Assembly: GCF_030812415.1 (NCBI RefSeq)
Contig: NZ_JAUSST010000004.1
Location: 372,001 to 436,000 of the forward strand
Source of the DNA: Paenibacillus harenae
GTDB lineage: Bacteria > Bacillota > Bacilli > Paenibacillales > Paenibacillaceae
Length of the DNA: 64,000 nucleotides
Direction of reading: 5' to 3'
The translations under genes were made by a program, and so were the position numbers. Shown in pieces: positions 44,991 to 54,541 of the stretch (positions are counted from its first letter, which is position 1; every line of letters begins with the position of its first letter). The notes under the pieces were generated by a model. The model was not told the origin of the DNA and did not search any database. It worked only from the letters and a program-made list of their open reading frames with translations.

Positions 44991-45323
44991 ATGCGGAATG
45001 AGGATCGCAATGAAGAGGGGCGAAAGCCGTATTATGTATCCGTTCAAGCTGGTCAAATATTAGCCGACCCGGAAGCGGCGGCTTATGAGCTTGTCATAAA
45101 TGCGAACGATGCGGAAATAAGCAGACTGCATGAGCTGTTCAAGGAGCTTGCGGCTGCGGACAACTGGGGCGTGAGAGAGCTTGCGGCGAATCCGTACAAC
45201 GCGATAAGCGATGAGCAGCGCAATTCGGAATATGACAGCTTGCTGCAGCGAGTGTATAAGCAATTGTACGATTGCGGAACGGATACGACGAAGCGTCACA
45301 TCGAATCGATGCAATTATGGTAA
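44991..45323 (+). CDS. Conserved unknown 110-residue protein
   Basis: I do not recognise a named domain. The product is soluble and acidic. Its opening YYVSVQAGQILADPEAAAYELVINANDAEISRLHELF suggests two strands followed by helices; the rest, EYDSLLQRVYKQLYDCGTDTTKRHIESMQL, is helical. It has a strong ribosome site (GGAAGGAGG) and coding-like composition, and it begins on the strand opposite asnB, 150 bp away. Similar short proteins occur in Paenibacillus-type genomes without assigned function (general recollection). Confidence 0.7.
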   Translation: MRNEDRNEEGRKPYYVSVQAGQILADPEAAAYELVINANDAEISRLHELFKELAAADNWGVRELAANPYNAISDEQRNSEYDSLLQRVYKQLYDCGTDTTKRHIESMQLW

Positions 45324-45555
45324 GTCGAATAGGGCTCGCTAGACAAGCTGCTGCGGCAGACGGTCTGGCAGGCCTTTTTTCCATGGATGGGATTCAATTC
45401 AAGCATTCATCTAACACTTTCCAAAAACTTTTGCCGGCACAACGCCAAAATGATTGTTTTTCAAATAACTTCCATGGAATTTTTCTAACAACTCTCCTTT
45501 AGTATAGGGAATAGAGAAGCAGTAATCTATTCATAAGGTAGGAGGAAGTGTTCAT

Positions 45556-45714
45556 ATGAGGATACAAAGAACGGATGCCAAAGTTCGTATTGAAAGCTTG
45601 CGCAAGCGAATGGTAGAGCTTTACATGCAATCAGGCTCGCTGACCTCGGCACAGGTCGTTAAGGCAAGCCAAGAGCTGGATGAGGCTCTTAACGACTTCA
45701 ATTGCGGCATATGA
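45556..45714 (+). CDS. Spo0E-like aspartyl-phosphate phosphatase (52 residues)
   Basis: This small gene has 52 codons. The protein begins MRIQRTDAKVRIESLRKRMVEL and contains SQELDEALNDF. The SxxLD signature at the end of the second helix, a helix-loop-helix of about 50 residues and a basic first helix define the Spo0E/YnzD/YisI family, which dephosphorylates Spo0A~P and delays sporulation. TAGGAGG stands upstream of ATG at good spacing. It lies next to a minus-strand tRNA-Arg. The target is inferred from family; no biochemical detail can be read. Confidence 0.85.
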   Translation: MRIQRTDAKVRIESLRKRMVELYMQSGSLTSAQVVKASQELDEALNDFNCGI

Positions 45715-45721
45715 CAACAAG

Positions 45722-45749
45722 AAAAAACCCTCCGCATGCAGCGGAAAGG
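45722..45749 (-). terminator. Terminator of the tRNA-Arg gene
   Basis: Read on the minus strand, CCTTTCCGC-loop-GCGGAGGG is followed by TTTTTT, placed about 33 bp after the tRNA 3' end. On the plus strand the same hairpin follows the Spo0E-like gene but lacks a T-run. Confidence 0.75.
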
Positions 45750-45782
45750 CTTTGAATGCAACATATATATAGTTAATTTGAA

Positions 45783-45859
<77 letters not shown>

Positions 45860-45988
45860 ACGCAAGAGATAATATAACATAATCACTATTATCTTTGCAA
45901 GTCATTTTATGGATTTTATCAAAAAACAGTCGTTTTCGCCTTTCGAACGGTCTTTAAGCAGCTTTTATTTTTTTCTTTCCGCAGACCG

Positions 45989-45997
45989 TGGTATAAT
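45989..45997 (+). promoter_or_regulatory. Extended -10 promoter of the ysoA-like gene
   Basis: TG-G-TATAAT at 45989-45997 is a consensus extended -10. The predicted start near 46004 lies so close to the first in-frame TTG (46009) that this codon is unlikely to be the translation start. A perfect palindrome CGCAAGCTTGCG follows at 46002-46013. Confidence 0.6.
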
Positions 45998-46008
45998 CTT
46001 ACGCAAGC

Positions 46009-47004
46009 TTGCGAGTAGCAGGAGACGGCGTAAACGAAGGCGGTGTTAGCATTACAACTCCCATTGACCCACAAGGCGACAACAAGGACAACGTATACTT
46101 GTTCCCCAGCATGCTGGATCATTATCAAATTCATCTAACCCGGATGCTTGAGTCGGAGCAATACGGGGAGGCCAAGGAACTGTTGCGTTTCCTGCTGCAA
46201 TGCCAAGGGGAGGATGAGCGCCATTACGAGGAGTGGAACAGTCTTCTCACATGGCTCGATATGGCTTTTCCCGAAGGAGGAAGCGCGGACGGCGGGACGG
46301 GATATGCGCTATCGGCACCCGAGCGGGAGCCAAGCGAGGAAACGATTCGCGCAGAGCTGTTGAGTCCACCCGAACAGGATGAGACTTACATTAATCAAGT
46401 GCTGTACATCATGCAGAATCATCCAATGATCGACCAGCAAATGCTTGCGCTCGAGCGGGCGGCATACATAGAGGCTGAAGAAGTAGACGCGACGATTGTA
46501 AACTGGCTCGTAACGAAGCAAGTGCATCCCGTCGTACAATTCAAGGCGCTGCAATGCTTGCGGAAGCGGGGGGCGACCGGGTCTTTGACAATGGAAAGGC
46601 TCGACGAGCAAGTACAGCTTGAGATGGAGGAAACGCCGCTCTCGCTGGACGACTTCCCGAGTCAGGTTATCCAAATTTTGGAGCGTGTCGAGCGGATAGC
46701 CGAGGTGGATGACCCGACGCTGCCGCATTTTGCCAGAGAACTCTGGAAGGAAAGTCTTCAGTTCCTGTACGGGACGACGGCTTACAAGTGGATGCTCAGG
46801 GATGATGAAGGAACCGTCGATTGCTTCGCCGCGGCGCTGCATCTTACGCTGCTGTTGACTGTATACGGTTCCGCGAATGACGACGATATACGCGATACAT
46901 ACGGCATTACCGAATCATTGAGATTCCAATATGAGCAAGCTTGCAGAGCGCTCAGGCAGGTCGCTGTATTACAGCCGCCGGGGCAGGATGAACCTCAGCC
47001 TTGA
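46009..47004 (+). CDS. YsoA-like (TPR-type) protein upstream of tig
   Basis: A protein of up to 331 residues, mostly helical, acidic, without signal peptide. Early segments such as YQIHLTRMLESEQYGEAKELLRFLLQCQGEDERHYEEWNSLLTWL look like a TPR-like pair. B. subtilis carries the TPR-like ysoA (about 330 residues) directly upstream of tig, so synteny and length support this call; sequence identity was not checked. The start is uncertain: TTG 46009 is nearly at the predicted transcription start, and an ATT at 46051 has GAAGGCGGTG before it, so the true protein may be 15 or more residues shorter. The role is unknown. Confidence 0.75.
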   Translation: MRVAGDGVNEGGVSITTPIDPQGDNKDNVYLFPSMLDHYQIHLTRMLESEQYGEAKELLRFLLQCQGEDERHYEEWNSLLTWLDMAFPEGGSADGGTGYALSAPEREPSEETIRAELLSPPEQDETYINQVLYIMQNHPMIDQQMLALERAAYIEAEEVDATIVNWLVTKQVHPVVQFKALQCLRKRGATGSLTMERLDEQVQLEMEETPLSLDDFPSQVIQILERVERIAEVDDPTLPHFARELWKESLQFLYGTTAYKWMLRDDEGTVDCFAAALHLTLLLTVYGSANDDDIRDTYGITESLRFQYEQACRALRQVAVLQPPGQDEPQP

Positions 47005-47092
47005 AAAGCTCGTCCATCTTGTTTATAATGGAATGGTTTATGGAACGTGAAAATAAGCGAAGTACGTGCAATTTTGGAGGGGAAGGCATAAA

Positions 47093-48382
47093 ATGAAAGC
47101 AACTTGGGAAAAAATAGACAAGAACATCGTGTCTATCGACGTTGAGGTTGAAGCGGAGCAAGTCGCAACGGCGCTGGATCAAGCGTTTAAGAAAGTCGTT
47201 CAAAAGGTTAACGTACCTGGATTCCGTAAAGGCAAAGTGCCGCGCGGCATTTTCGAATCCCGTTTCGGCGTGGAGAGCCTGTACCAGGATGCGATCGACA
47301 TTCTTCTTCCTGACGCTTACACAGCTGCAGTGAACGAGAACAATCTTCAGCCGGTCGACCGTCCTGAGATTGATGTTGAGCAATTCGCCAAAGGCCAAAC
47401 GTTCAAATTCAAAGCGAAAGTTATCGTTAAGCCGGAAGTAACGCTTGGCGAATACAAAGGCCTTGAAATCGAAGCGGCATCGGCCGAAGTAACGGAAGAA
47501 GAGATTGCGGCTGAGCTTGAGCGTTTGCAACAACGCCACGCCGAGCTGTCGGTTATCGAAGAAGGCGCTGCCGAGAACGGCGATATTACCGTTATCGACT
47601 TCGACGGCTCCGTTGACGGCGTTCCATTCGAAGGCGGCAAAGCAGAGCGCTATTCCCTTGAGCTTGGATCGAACTCGTTCATCCCTGGCTTCGAGGAACA
47701 AGTTGTCGGCATGCAAATCGGCGATTACAAGGACGTAAACGTAACGTTCCCTGAGAGCTACCATGCTGAGAACCTTGCAGGCAAAGCAGCGGTATTCGCC
47801 GTGAAGCTGCATGAGATCAAACGCAAGTCGCTTCCAGCGCTTGACGATGAGTTCGCGAAGGACGTCAGCGAGTTCGACACGCTTGACGAGTACAAAGCGG
47901 ATCTATCCAGCAAACTGAAGGAGCGCAAGGAGAAGGAAGCCGAGCAAGCTCGCGAAGTAGCTGTCGTTGACAAAGCTACCGCTGCTGCGGAAGTGGAAAT
48001 TCCTGAAGCGATGATCGTAACCGAGACGGACTACATGATCAAAGACTTCGAAAACCGTCTTCAAATGCAAGGCATGAACATGGATCTGTACTTCCAGTTC
48101 TCCGGCCAGAACGAATCCGCGCTGCGCGAGCAAATGCGTTCCGACGCCGAGAAACGCGTTCGCAACAACTTGGTGCTTGACGCTATCGCGAAAGCCGAAG
48201 GCTTCACCGCTACGGAAGAAGATCTGACAGCCGAACTTGAGACATTGTCCAAATCGTACAACCGCCCGGCGGAAGAGCTGCGCGATATCTTCACTCGCAA
48301 CGGCAACATTGCGAACCTGCAAGAGGACGTATTGCTTCGCAAAACGATCAAGTTCTTGCTCGACAACAGCAAAACGGTTTAA
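47093..48382 (+). CDS. tig: Trigger factor chaperone
   Basis: A 429-residue ribosome-associated chaperone and peptidyl-prolyl isomerase. The N-terminal ribosome-binding tail has VNVPGFRKGKVPRGIFESRFG (the GFRxGxxP signature). The FKBP-type PPIase domain (about 150-245) has GDITVIDFDGSVDGVPFEGG and PGFEEQVVGMQIG. The helical C-terminal arms end in LLDNSKTV. I start it at 47093 behind GGAGGGG. It is followed by its own terminator, then clpP. Confidence 0.97.
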   Translation: MKATWEKIDKNIVSIDVEVEAEQVATALDQAFKKVVQKVNVPGFRKGKVPRGIFESRFGVESLYQDAIDILLPDAYTAAVNENNLQPVDRPEIDVEQFAKGQTFKFKAKVIVKPEVTLGEYKGLEIEAASAEVTEEEIAAELERLQQRHAELSVIEEGAAENGDITVIDFDGSVDGVPFEGGKAERYSLELGSNSFIPGFEEQVVGMQIGDYKDVNVTFPESYHAENLAGKAAVFAVKLHEIKRKSLPALDDEFAKDVSEFDTLDEYKADLSSKLKERKEKEAEQAREVAVVDKATAAAEVEIPEAMIVTETDYMIKDFENRLQMQGMNMDLYFQFSGQNESALREQMRSDAEKRVRNNLVLDAIAKAEGFTATEEDLTAELETLSKSYNRPAEELRDIFTRNGNIANLQEDVLLRKTIKFLLDNSKTV

Positions 48383-48422
48383 TACGCATACTCAAGTAAT
48401 AACAACATAAGCATCACTCAGG

Positions 48423-48452
48423 ATAAGGCGCGTAATATACGTGCCTTATTTT
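48423..48452 (+). terminator. Intrinsic terminator of tig
   Basis: ATAAGGCGCGTA pairs with TACGTGCCTTAT (one G-T wobble) around a 3-nt loop, followed by a short T-rich end (TTTT). Confidence 0.75.
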
Positions 48453-48539
48453 GACCCTACATATGAAAATGTGCTTGACTCGGAGGCTAATCTCCGTACA
48501 TATCGAAAGGCCGCCATCGTATACTGTATTATTGGAAAA

Positions 48540-48568
48540 ATGACATCACTACGATGACGTGATACAAT
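48540..48568 (+). promoter_or_regulatory. Sigma-A promoter of clpP with internal dyad
   Basis: ATGACA (5 of 6), a 17-bp spacer, and TACAAT (5 of 6). ATCAC and GTGAT flank the spacer as an inverted repeat, so a regulator could bind between the hexamers. No clear CtsR heptad repeat (GGTCAAA type) was found. Confidence 0.6.
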
Positions 48569-48609
48569 AAGGAAGTACTTAAAGCCATAAACGAAAAGAG
48601 GTTGGTCGC

Positions 48610-49197
48610 ATGAATCTGGTACCTGTCGTAGTCGAACAAACAAATCGCGGGGAGCGTTCTTACGATATTTACTCCCGTTTGCTGAAGGACCGCATCATTT
48701 TCCTTGGGAGCGCAATCGATGATGACGTTGCAAACTCCGTTATCGCACAACTGCTGTTTCTGGCGGCCGACGATCCGGAGAAAGACATTCATCTGTACAT
48801 TAACTCTCCTGGCGGATCTGTAACCGCGGGCATGGGTATTTACGATACGATGCAATACATTAAGCCTGAAGTTTCTACAATCTGCATGGGCATGGCGGCC
48901 AGCATGGGCTCGCTGCTCCTTACTGCGGGAGCGAAGGGCAAGCGCTTCGCGCTTCCTAATGCCGAAGTCATGATTCATCAGCCGCTCGGCGGCGTTCGCG
49001 GTCAAGCGTCCGATATTAAGATTCACGCGGACTGGATCCTGAAGACGAAACAGAAGCTTAACCAAATTTACGTTGAACGTACGGGTCAGCCTTATGACAA
49101 GATCGACCGCGATACCGACCGCGATAACTTCATGAGCGCGGAAGATGCACTCGCTTACGGTCTGATTGACAAAGTCATTACTTCGCCTGTATTGTAA
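48610..49197 (+). CDS. clpP: ATP-dependent Clp protease proteolytic subunit
   Basis: A 195-residue serine protease subunit that forms a 14-mer with ClpX or ClpC. Catalytic Ser is in [15 protein letters not shown], His in [12 protein letters not shown], and the Asp in the [22 protein letters not shown] region. [17 protein letters not shown] is the conserved substrate-binding loop. AAGAGGTTGG precedes the ATG. It lies directly upstream of clpX; in B. subtilis clpP is elsewhere, so this clpP-clpX pairing resembles the arrangement in many other bacteria. Confidence 0.98.
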   Translation: MNLVPVVVEQTNRGERSYDIYSRLLKDRIIFLGSAIDDDVANSVIAQLLFLAADDPEKDIHLYINSPGGSVTAGMGIYDTMQYIKPEVSTICMGMAASMGSLLLTAGAKGKRFALPNAEVMIHQPLGGVRGQASDIKIHADWILKTKQKLNQIYVERTGQPYDKIDRDTDRDNFMSAEDALAYGLIDKVITSPVL

Positions 49198-49221
49198 CGA
49201 TTTAATTGAAGGGGTGATTCC

Positions 49222-50478
49222 ATGTTCAAATTCAACGACGAAAAAGGCCAGTTGAAATGTTCTTTCTGCGGCAAATCGCAGGATCAAGTGCGCAAGCTGG
49301 TAGCCGGTCCCGGCGTATATATATGTGACGAGTGCATCGAGCTATGCACGGAAATCGTAGAAGAGGAGCTCGGCAACGAGGAAGAACTTGATTTGAAAGA
49401 CATTCCGAAGCCGAAAGACATTCGCGCTATTCTTGATTCGTATGTTATCGGTCAAGAGTTCGCCAAGAAGTCGTTGTCCGTAGCGGTATACAACCACTAC
49501 AAGCGGATCAACTCCGGCAGCAAGATCGAAGATGTCGAGCTTCAGAAGAGCAATATCCTGCTTCTCGGCCCAACTGGCTCAGGCAAGACTCTTCTTGCAC
49601 AGACGATGGCAAAAATTTTGAATGTTCCGTTCGCGATTGCGGACGCGACTTCGCTTACGGAGGCTGGTTATGTAGGCGAGGACGTAGAGAACATTTTGCT
49701 CAAGCTTATTCAAGCCGCCGACTATGACGTTGAGAAAGCGGAACGCGGCATTATCTATATCGACGAAATTGACAAAGTAGCCCGCAAGTCGGAGAACCCG
49801 TCCATTACGCGCGACGTATCCGGCGAAGGCGTGCAGCAAGCTTTGCTTAAGATTCTTGAAGGTACGGTTGCATCCGTTCCGCCTCAAGGCGGACGCAAAC
49901 ATCCTCATCAAGAGTTCATTCAGATCGATACGACGAACATTCTGTTCATTTGCGGCGGCGCGTTCGACGGCTTGGAGCAATTGATCAAACGCCGTATCGG
50001 CAAGAAAGTGATCGGCTTCAACTCCTCCGGCGAATTGACGAAGGATTTGAAACCAGGCGAATACCTGTCGATGGTATTGCCTGAAGACTTGCTCAAATTC
50101 GGGCTTATTCCTGAGTTTGTAGGACGTCTGCCGGTCATCTCGACTTTGGAGCCGCTTGATGAGCCGGCACTCGTTCGGATTCTGTCCGAACCGAAGAACG
50201 CGCTTGTGAAGCAGTACCAGAAACTGCTTGAGATGGACAATGTGAAGCTGGACTTCGAACCGGCCGCGCTTGAAGCAATCGCGAAGGAAGCGATTAAGCG
50301 CAACACCGGCGCCCGCGGTTTGCGTGCGATCATCGAGGGCATTATGCTCGAAGTGATGTATGAAGTTCCTTCCCGCGACGACGTGCAGAACTGCCTGATT
50401 ACGGAGCAATCCGTGCAAGAGAAGATGATGCCTGAACTCACGGCGAAGAAGGGCAAGAAGAAGGAAGAAAGCGCATAA
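49222..50478 (+). CDS. clpX: ATP-dependent Clp protease ATPase subunit ClpX
   Basis: A 418-residue AAA+ unfoldase. The N-terminal zinc-binding domain has [11 protein letters not shown] and CDECIELC. Walker A is [13 protein letters not shown], Walker [14 protein letters not shown], and the [24 protein letters not shown] section contains sensor-1. The pore loop GYVGEDV and the [11 protein letters not shown]lpP-binding loop are intact. AAGGGGTG precedes the ATG, 24 bp after clpP. Confidence 0.98.
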   Translation: MFKFNDEKGQLKCSFCGKSQDQVRKLVAGPGVYICDECIELCTEIVEEELGNEEELDLKDIPKPKDIRAILDSYVIGQEFAKKSLSVAVYNHYKRINSGSKIEDVELQKSNILLLGPTGSGKTLLAQTMAKILNVPFAIADATSLTEAGYVGEDVENILLKLIQAADYDVEKAERGIIYIDEIDKVARKSENPSITRDVSGEGVQQALLKILEGTVASVPPQGGRKHPHQEFIQIDTTNILFICGGAFDGLEQLIKRRIGKKVIGFNSSGELTKDLKPGEYLSMVLPEDLLKFGLIPEFVGRLPVISTLEPLDEPALVRILSEPKNALVKQYQKLLEMDNVKLDFEPAALEAIAKEAIKRNTGARGLRAIIEGIMLEVMYEVPSRDDVQNCLITEQSVQEKMMPELTAKKGKKKEESA

Positions 50479-50610
50479 GCTCTCTAGAGATAGCAATGCG
50501 TATATAGAGTAGATAGATTACCGTCATTGTCTCCACCCTGCAGCAGAGGTTTTTTTTTCAGCCACATGCCCGCGGGGTGGACTTTGACGTTCATGGGAGA
50601 GATTGAAACG

Positions 50611-51720
50611 ATGTACAAACGTCAAGATACGGTAGCGGTGAAAGTCGGCGATCTTACGATCGGCGGCAGCAACGAAGTCATCATTCAAAGCATGTGCACG
50701 ACGAAGACCGCCGATGTGGAAGCGACAGTAGCTGAAATACTGCGCCTGGAGGAAGCGGGCTGCCAGGTTGTCCGGGTAACCGTCAATAATAAGGAAGCGG
50801 CTGAAGCGATCAAGGAGATCAAGAAGCGCATTCATATTCCGCTTGTTGCTGACATTCACTTCGATTACCGCTTGGCGCTTGCGGCGATCGAGAACGGCGT
50901 CGACAAGGTACGCATTAATCCCGGCAACATCGGCCGCCGCGAGAAAGTAGAAGCGGTTGTTAAAGCCTGCAAGGAACGCGGTATACCGATTCGGATCGGC
51001 GTTAACGCAGGCTCGCTTGAGAACCATCTGCTAGAGAAGTACGGCTACCCGACGCCGGAAGCGATGGTCGAGAGCGCATTGTTCCATATCGGCATTCTGG
51101 AAGAGCTGGACTTCCATGATATTATCGTGTCGCTTAAGGCATCGGATGTGCCGATGGCCATTGCGGCCTACACGATGGCGGCAGAGAAGATCAAGTATCC
51201 GCTGCATCTCGGTATTACCGAGGCTGGGACGCTTCATACGGGCACGATCAAGAGCTCGGCTGGCATTGGCGCATTGTTGGCACTTGGCATCGGCAACACG
51301 GTACGGATCAGCTTGAGCGCCGATCCGGTCGAAGAGGTCAAGGTTGCTCGCGAGCTGCTTAAGACATTCGGCTTGATCACGAACGCGGCGACGCTTGTCT
51401 CCTGTCCGACCTGCGGACGTCTCGATATCGACCTGTTCTCGATCGCGAACGAGGTCGAGGACTATATCGCGAAGATCAAAGTACCGATCAAAGTATCGGT
51501 GCTCGGCTGCGCGGTTAACGGCCCGGGCGAAGCTCGCGAAGCCGATATCGGCATCGCCGGCGCTCGCGGCGAAGGCATGCTGTTCCGCTACGGCGAAATG
51601 ATACGCAAAGTACCGGAAGCGGAGCTCCTGAACGAGCTGAAGAAGGAAATCGACGAAATCGTACGCGTATTCGAAGCAACCGGCGAAATTCCGGGACGCA
51701 AGCATCATACGCATGCCTAA
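50611..51720 (+). CDS. ispG: 4-hydroxy-3-methylbut-2-en-1-yl diphosphate synthase
   Basis: A 369-residue Fe4S4 enzyme of the non-mevalonate isoprenoid pathway, converting MEcPP to HMBPP. TIM-barrel blocks are [36 protein letters not shown] and [12 protein letters not shown]. Cluster ligands are in [15 protein letters not shown] and [15 protein letters not shown] start it at ATG 50611, with GGGAGAG upstream; a reading frame extends 28 codons more, past a second possible ATG (MGEIET). It is likely cytoplasmic and is followed by a strong terminator. Confidence 0.96.
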   Translation: MYKRQDTVAVKVGDLTIGGSNEVIIQSMCTTKTADVEATVAEILRLEEAGCQVVRVTVNNKEAAEAIKEIKKRIHIPLVADIHFDYRLALAAIENGVDKVRINPGNIGRREKVEAVVKACKERGIPIRIGVNAGSLENHLLEKYGYPTPEAMVESALFHIGILEELDFHDIIVSLKASDVPMAIAAYTMAAEKIKYPLHLGITEAGTLHTGTIKSSAGIGALLALGIGNTVRISLSADPVEEVKVARELLKTFGLITNAATLVSCPTCGRLDIDLFSIANEVEDYIAKIKVPIKVSVLGCAVNGPGEAREADIGIAGARGEGMLFRYGEMIRKVPEAELLNELKKEIDEIVRVFEATGEIPGRKHHTHA

Positions 51721-51729
51721 ATAGAAGAT

Positions 51730-51776
51730 AAAGCTCACCCCACTGCCTCGTTGGCCGTGTGGGTGAGCTTTTTTTG
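51730..51776 (+). terminator. Intrinsic terminator of ispG
   Basis: AAAGCTCACCC-AC pairs with GT-GGGTGAGCTTT, followed by TTTTTTT. It separates ispG from the Ger receptor operon, so the latter needs its own promoter. Confidence 0.88.
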
Positions 51777-51867
51777 TTTGTAGCGCTTATCCGTTATGCG
51801 AATAATATCCAGACGTGGTGGCAAAATAAGGGTTGCAGCGACGACAGTGGCAGAAGGCGGGAACAAG

Positions 51868-52983
51868 TTGGAGCGAATTAGCCTTAATCAGCTAGGATCG
51901 ATGATCATATTATTTCTTATCGGCAGCTCGTCATTGTTTCTTCTGGCAAGCGATGCCGGCAAGGACGCTTGGCTAGCCGTGTTCGTCGGCATGTTAGGCG
52001 GACTTGCGCTGCTGTGGGGCGTGAATCTGATGATCTACCGCATTGCGCCGAATAGCAACTTGATCGAATTGATCAATGATCATTTTGGCAAATGGGCCGG
52101 TTTCTTGCTGTCGATGGGTTACGTTATCTATTTCTGTTACAAATCGATAAGGAACGTCAGAGAGTTCGGAGACTTGACGTCCATACTGCTGCTGCCGAAC
52201 ACGCCGGTCAGTGCGATCATGCTCATCATATGTGCGATGGCGGCTTATACCGTCATGAGCGGGGTTGACGTTTTTTTTCGCATGGCCGAATTCATATTGC
52301 CGATCGTTATTGCGATCTACGTTATGTTGTTTCTCATTATTGCATTCGCGGACTTGCTTCAGTTCGACAACTTGCTTCCGGTGCTGGATAAAGGGATGAT
52401 GTCGGTCCTCAAGGCCGCATTCCCGGGGCTTATTTCGTTCCCATTCGGAGAGCTGATCCTGTTTCTGATGTTCTGGAAATACGTAGAGCAAGAAGGCAAT
52501 GACATCATTCGCGTAACGATCAAATGTTATCTGTTCTCGGGCTTGTTCATTACAACAACGAATCTGCTCATATTGGCCGGACTAGGGAAACTGGCTCCGG
52601 TTATTACGATCCCGCTTATGCAACTGACGACATTTATTGAAATCGCGAAAATATTGGAGCGTATCGATCCCTTCGTCGCGCTGTTGCTGTTCACGGGCGT
52701 TTACTTCAAGCTGACAGCGTATTATATGGGCGCGGTACTCGCATTGCGTTATATGACTAAGCTTCGGCAGAAATATGCAGTGCTGATCGTCGGAGGCGGA
52801 ATTTATTTTGGGTCGTCGTATATATTCAAAAGCTACATGGAGCAGGTGAGGATTGGCTTTACTCTAAACCTGAAATACCATTTTCCAATCTTTCAAATCG
52901 CCTTTCCTTTGTTGCTGTTGATCGTCGTGCTCTTCAAAAAAAGATGGAATGAAAAGGTGCATGCCAATGAAGAAACAGAATAA
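51868..52983 (+). CDS. GerB-type spore germination permease (first copy)
   Basis: A 371-residue inner-spore-membrane protein with about ten transmembrane helices, of the GerAB/YndE permease family (amino acid/polyamine/organocation superfamily) that binds the germinant. It begins LERISLNQLGSMIILFLIGSSSLFLLASDAGKDAWLAV, the usual family opening, and shows PLMQLTTFIEIAKILERIDPFVALL. The likely start is TTG 51868 with GGCGGG upstream; the reading frame is open to 51796. It overlaps the GerA-type gene by 17 bp. With this start its length equals that of the second GerB gene. Confidence 0.87.
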   Translation: MERISLNQLGSMIILFLIGSSSLFLLASDAGKDAWLAVFVGMLGGLALLWGVNLMIYRIAPNSNLIELINDHFGKWAGFLLSMGYVIYFCYKSIRNVREFGDLTSILLLPNTPVSAIMLIICAMAAYTVMSGVDVFFRMAEFILPIVIAIYVMLFLIIAFADLLQFDNLLPVLDKGMMSVLKAAFPGLISFPFGELILFLMFWKYVEQEGNDIIRVTIKCYLFSGLFITTTNLLILAGLGKLAPVITIPLMQLTTFIEIAKILERIDPFVALLLFTGVYFKLTAYYMGAVLALRYMTKLRQKYAVLIVGGGIYFGSSYIFKSYMEQVRIGFTLNLKYHFPIFQIAFPLLLLIVVLFKKRWNEKVHANEETE

Positions 52984-54541
52984 CGGAGCGGACTCTCAAG
53001 GTTCTGAGCAAGCGAATCGCCTATCGAGCGATATCGAGGACAATATCCGCTACGCTCAGGATACGCTAGGCACAGGGCCGGATATTCTTATAAGACGACT
53101 TCACCTATTCCAAGAGAGCAAGGCCGCCGTATTGTCGATTGCAGGCATAACGGATAAGGCAAGCGTCAACCTGCTCGTGGACAGCATGCTATCGGAGTAC
53201 AGAGAGCAAAGCGGCTTGGCGAGAGAGGGGGATCCGTTCCAAGCGCTGCTGTACCGCATGCTTGCCGTGGGAGGCATACGCAGTCTGGAGACGTTGTATG
53301 ATCTCGATGTTGCGATGCTGGAGGGCTTGTCCGTCGTTTTGCTTGACGGCTATGACCGGGCGCTTGCGGTAAATACGGGCGGAGGCGAGAGGCGCGGCGT
53401 AGAAGAGCCCAGCACGCAAACCGTCGTCAGAGGGCCGAAGGAAGGCTTCGCCGAGAGCATCCTGACGAATATATCGCTTCTCCGGACAAAAATTAAATCA
53501 CCTAACCTGCGGATTGAATACAAGATTATCGGCCAGCAGACGCGGACAACGGTTGCAGTCGCATATATGAAAGGAATCTCCGAAGATAAAGTGGTTAATG
53601 AGGTTCATCGCAGGCTTGACGCAATCGAGACTGACAGTATATTGGATAGCGGTTATATCGAAGAGTTCATTCATGAGAAGAAGTATTCGCCGTTTCCGCT
53701 TCTCCAGAATACAGAAAGGCCCGATGCAATCGCCGCCGGGCTGCTGGAAGGACAGGTAGCGATCATTGTGGACGGGTCTCCTTTCGCCTTGCTTGCGCCG
53801 GTTACATTCTTCAAGTTCTTCCAATCGAGCGAAGATTATTACCAAAGCTATGATATCGCGACTTTCCTAAGAGTGATCCGATTCGTGTCGTTCTTCGCAT
53901 CGATGCTGCTTCCGTCGCTCTATATCGCGATTACGACGTTCCATCAAGAAATGCTGCCAACACCGCTTCTCATTAGTATCGCAGCACAGAGAGAGGGCGT
54001 TCCCTTCCCTGCTATTATCGAGGCGATGATTATGGAACTAACGTTTGAAATCTTGCGCGAGGCGGGGGTGCGAATGCCGCGCATCATCGGTTCGGCGATA
54101 TCGATCGTAGGCGCGCTCGTGCTCGGGCAGGCTGCCGTGCAAGCGGGCCTTATCTCGGCGGCGATGGTCATTGTCGTGTCGTTCACGGCTATTGCAAGCT
54201 TCGTTATTCCTGCAGTCAATATGGGGACATCGGCGAGACTTATACGCTTCGCGATGATGATATTGGCCGGCTCATTCGGCGTATTCGGCATTATGGCCGG
54301 TTTGATGGTTTTGCTGACCCATCTGTCGGGGCTTCGCTCCTTCGGAGTTCCGTACCTGACGCCGATCTCCCCGCTCGTAAAGAATAATCTAAAGGATGTG
54401 TTCGTTCGTGCGCCTTGGTGGGCGATGAACAAGCGGCCTGCTTTGTTCGGCAAGCCGGGCACCAGCAGGCAAGGCAAGCAGGAAAAGAAAGCGATATCGA
54501 GCCAATCAGGAAAGTCGGGAGAGGAGGAAGAAGGCCAATGA
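52967..54541 (+). CDS. GerA-type spore germination receptor subunit
   Basis: A 524-residue GerAA-family protein. A cytoplasmic N-terminal domain (about 1-260) is followed by four to five membrane helices (about 290-470) and a charged tail. Family blocks are ETDSILDSGYIEEFI, GQVAIIVDGSPFALLAPVTFFKFFQSSEDYYQ, and FPAIIEAMIMELTFEILREAGVRMPR, which are highly conserved in GerA proteins. The start at 52967 has AAAAGGTG upstream. Part of an inner-membrane germinant receptor with the flanking subunits. The C-terminal tail (KQEKKAISSQSGKSGEEEEGQ) is hydrophilic and low-complexity. Confidence 0.95.
   Translation: MKKQNNGADSQGSEQANRLSSDIEDNIRYAQDTLGTGPDILIRRLHLFQESKAAVLSIAGITDKASVNLLVDSMLSEYREQSGLAREGDPFQALLYRMLAVGGIRSLETLYDLDVAMLEGLSVVLLDGYDRALAVNTGGGERRGVEEPSTQTVVRGPKEGFAESILTNISLLRTKIKSPNLRIEYKIIGQQTRTTVAVAYMKGISEDKVVNEVHRRLDAIETDSILDSGYIEEFIHEKKYSPFPLLQNTERPDAIAAGLLEGQVAIIVDGSPFALLAPVTFFKFFQSSEDYYQSYDIATFLRVIRFVSFFASMLLPSLYIAITTFHQEMLPTPLLISIAAQREGVPFPAIIEAMIMELTFEILREAGVRMPRIIGSAISIVGALVLGQAAVQAGLISAAMVIVVSFTAIASFVIPAVNMGTSARLIRFAMMILAGSFGVFGIMAGLMVLLTHLSGLRSFGVPYLTPISPLVKNNLKDVFVRAPWWAMNKRPALFGKPGTSRQGKQEKKAISSQSGKSGEEEEGQ

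Noticed and set aside
45333..45375. Possible terminator after the 110-aa protein gene (CAGACGGTCTG followed by T-run)
   Set aside because: The stem is loopless or very short and unconvincing; left out of the feature list.
51781..51795. GTAGCGCTTATCC resembling a cre/LacI-type site upstream of the Ger operon
   Set aside because: Only the AGCGCT core matches, half-sites do not fit, and spore genes are not expected to be under CcpA; read as chance.
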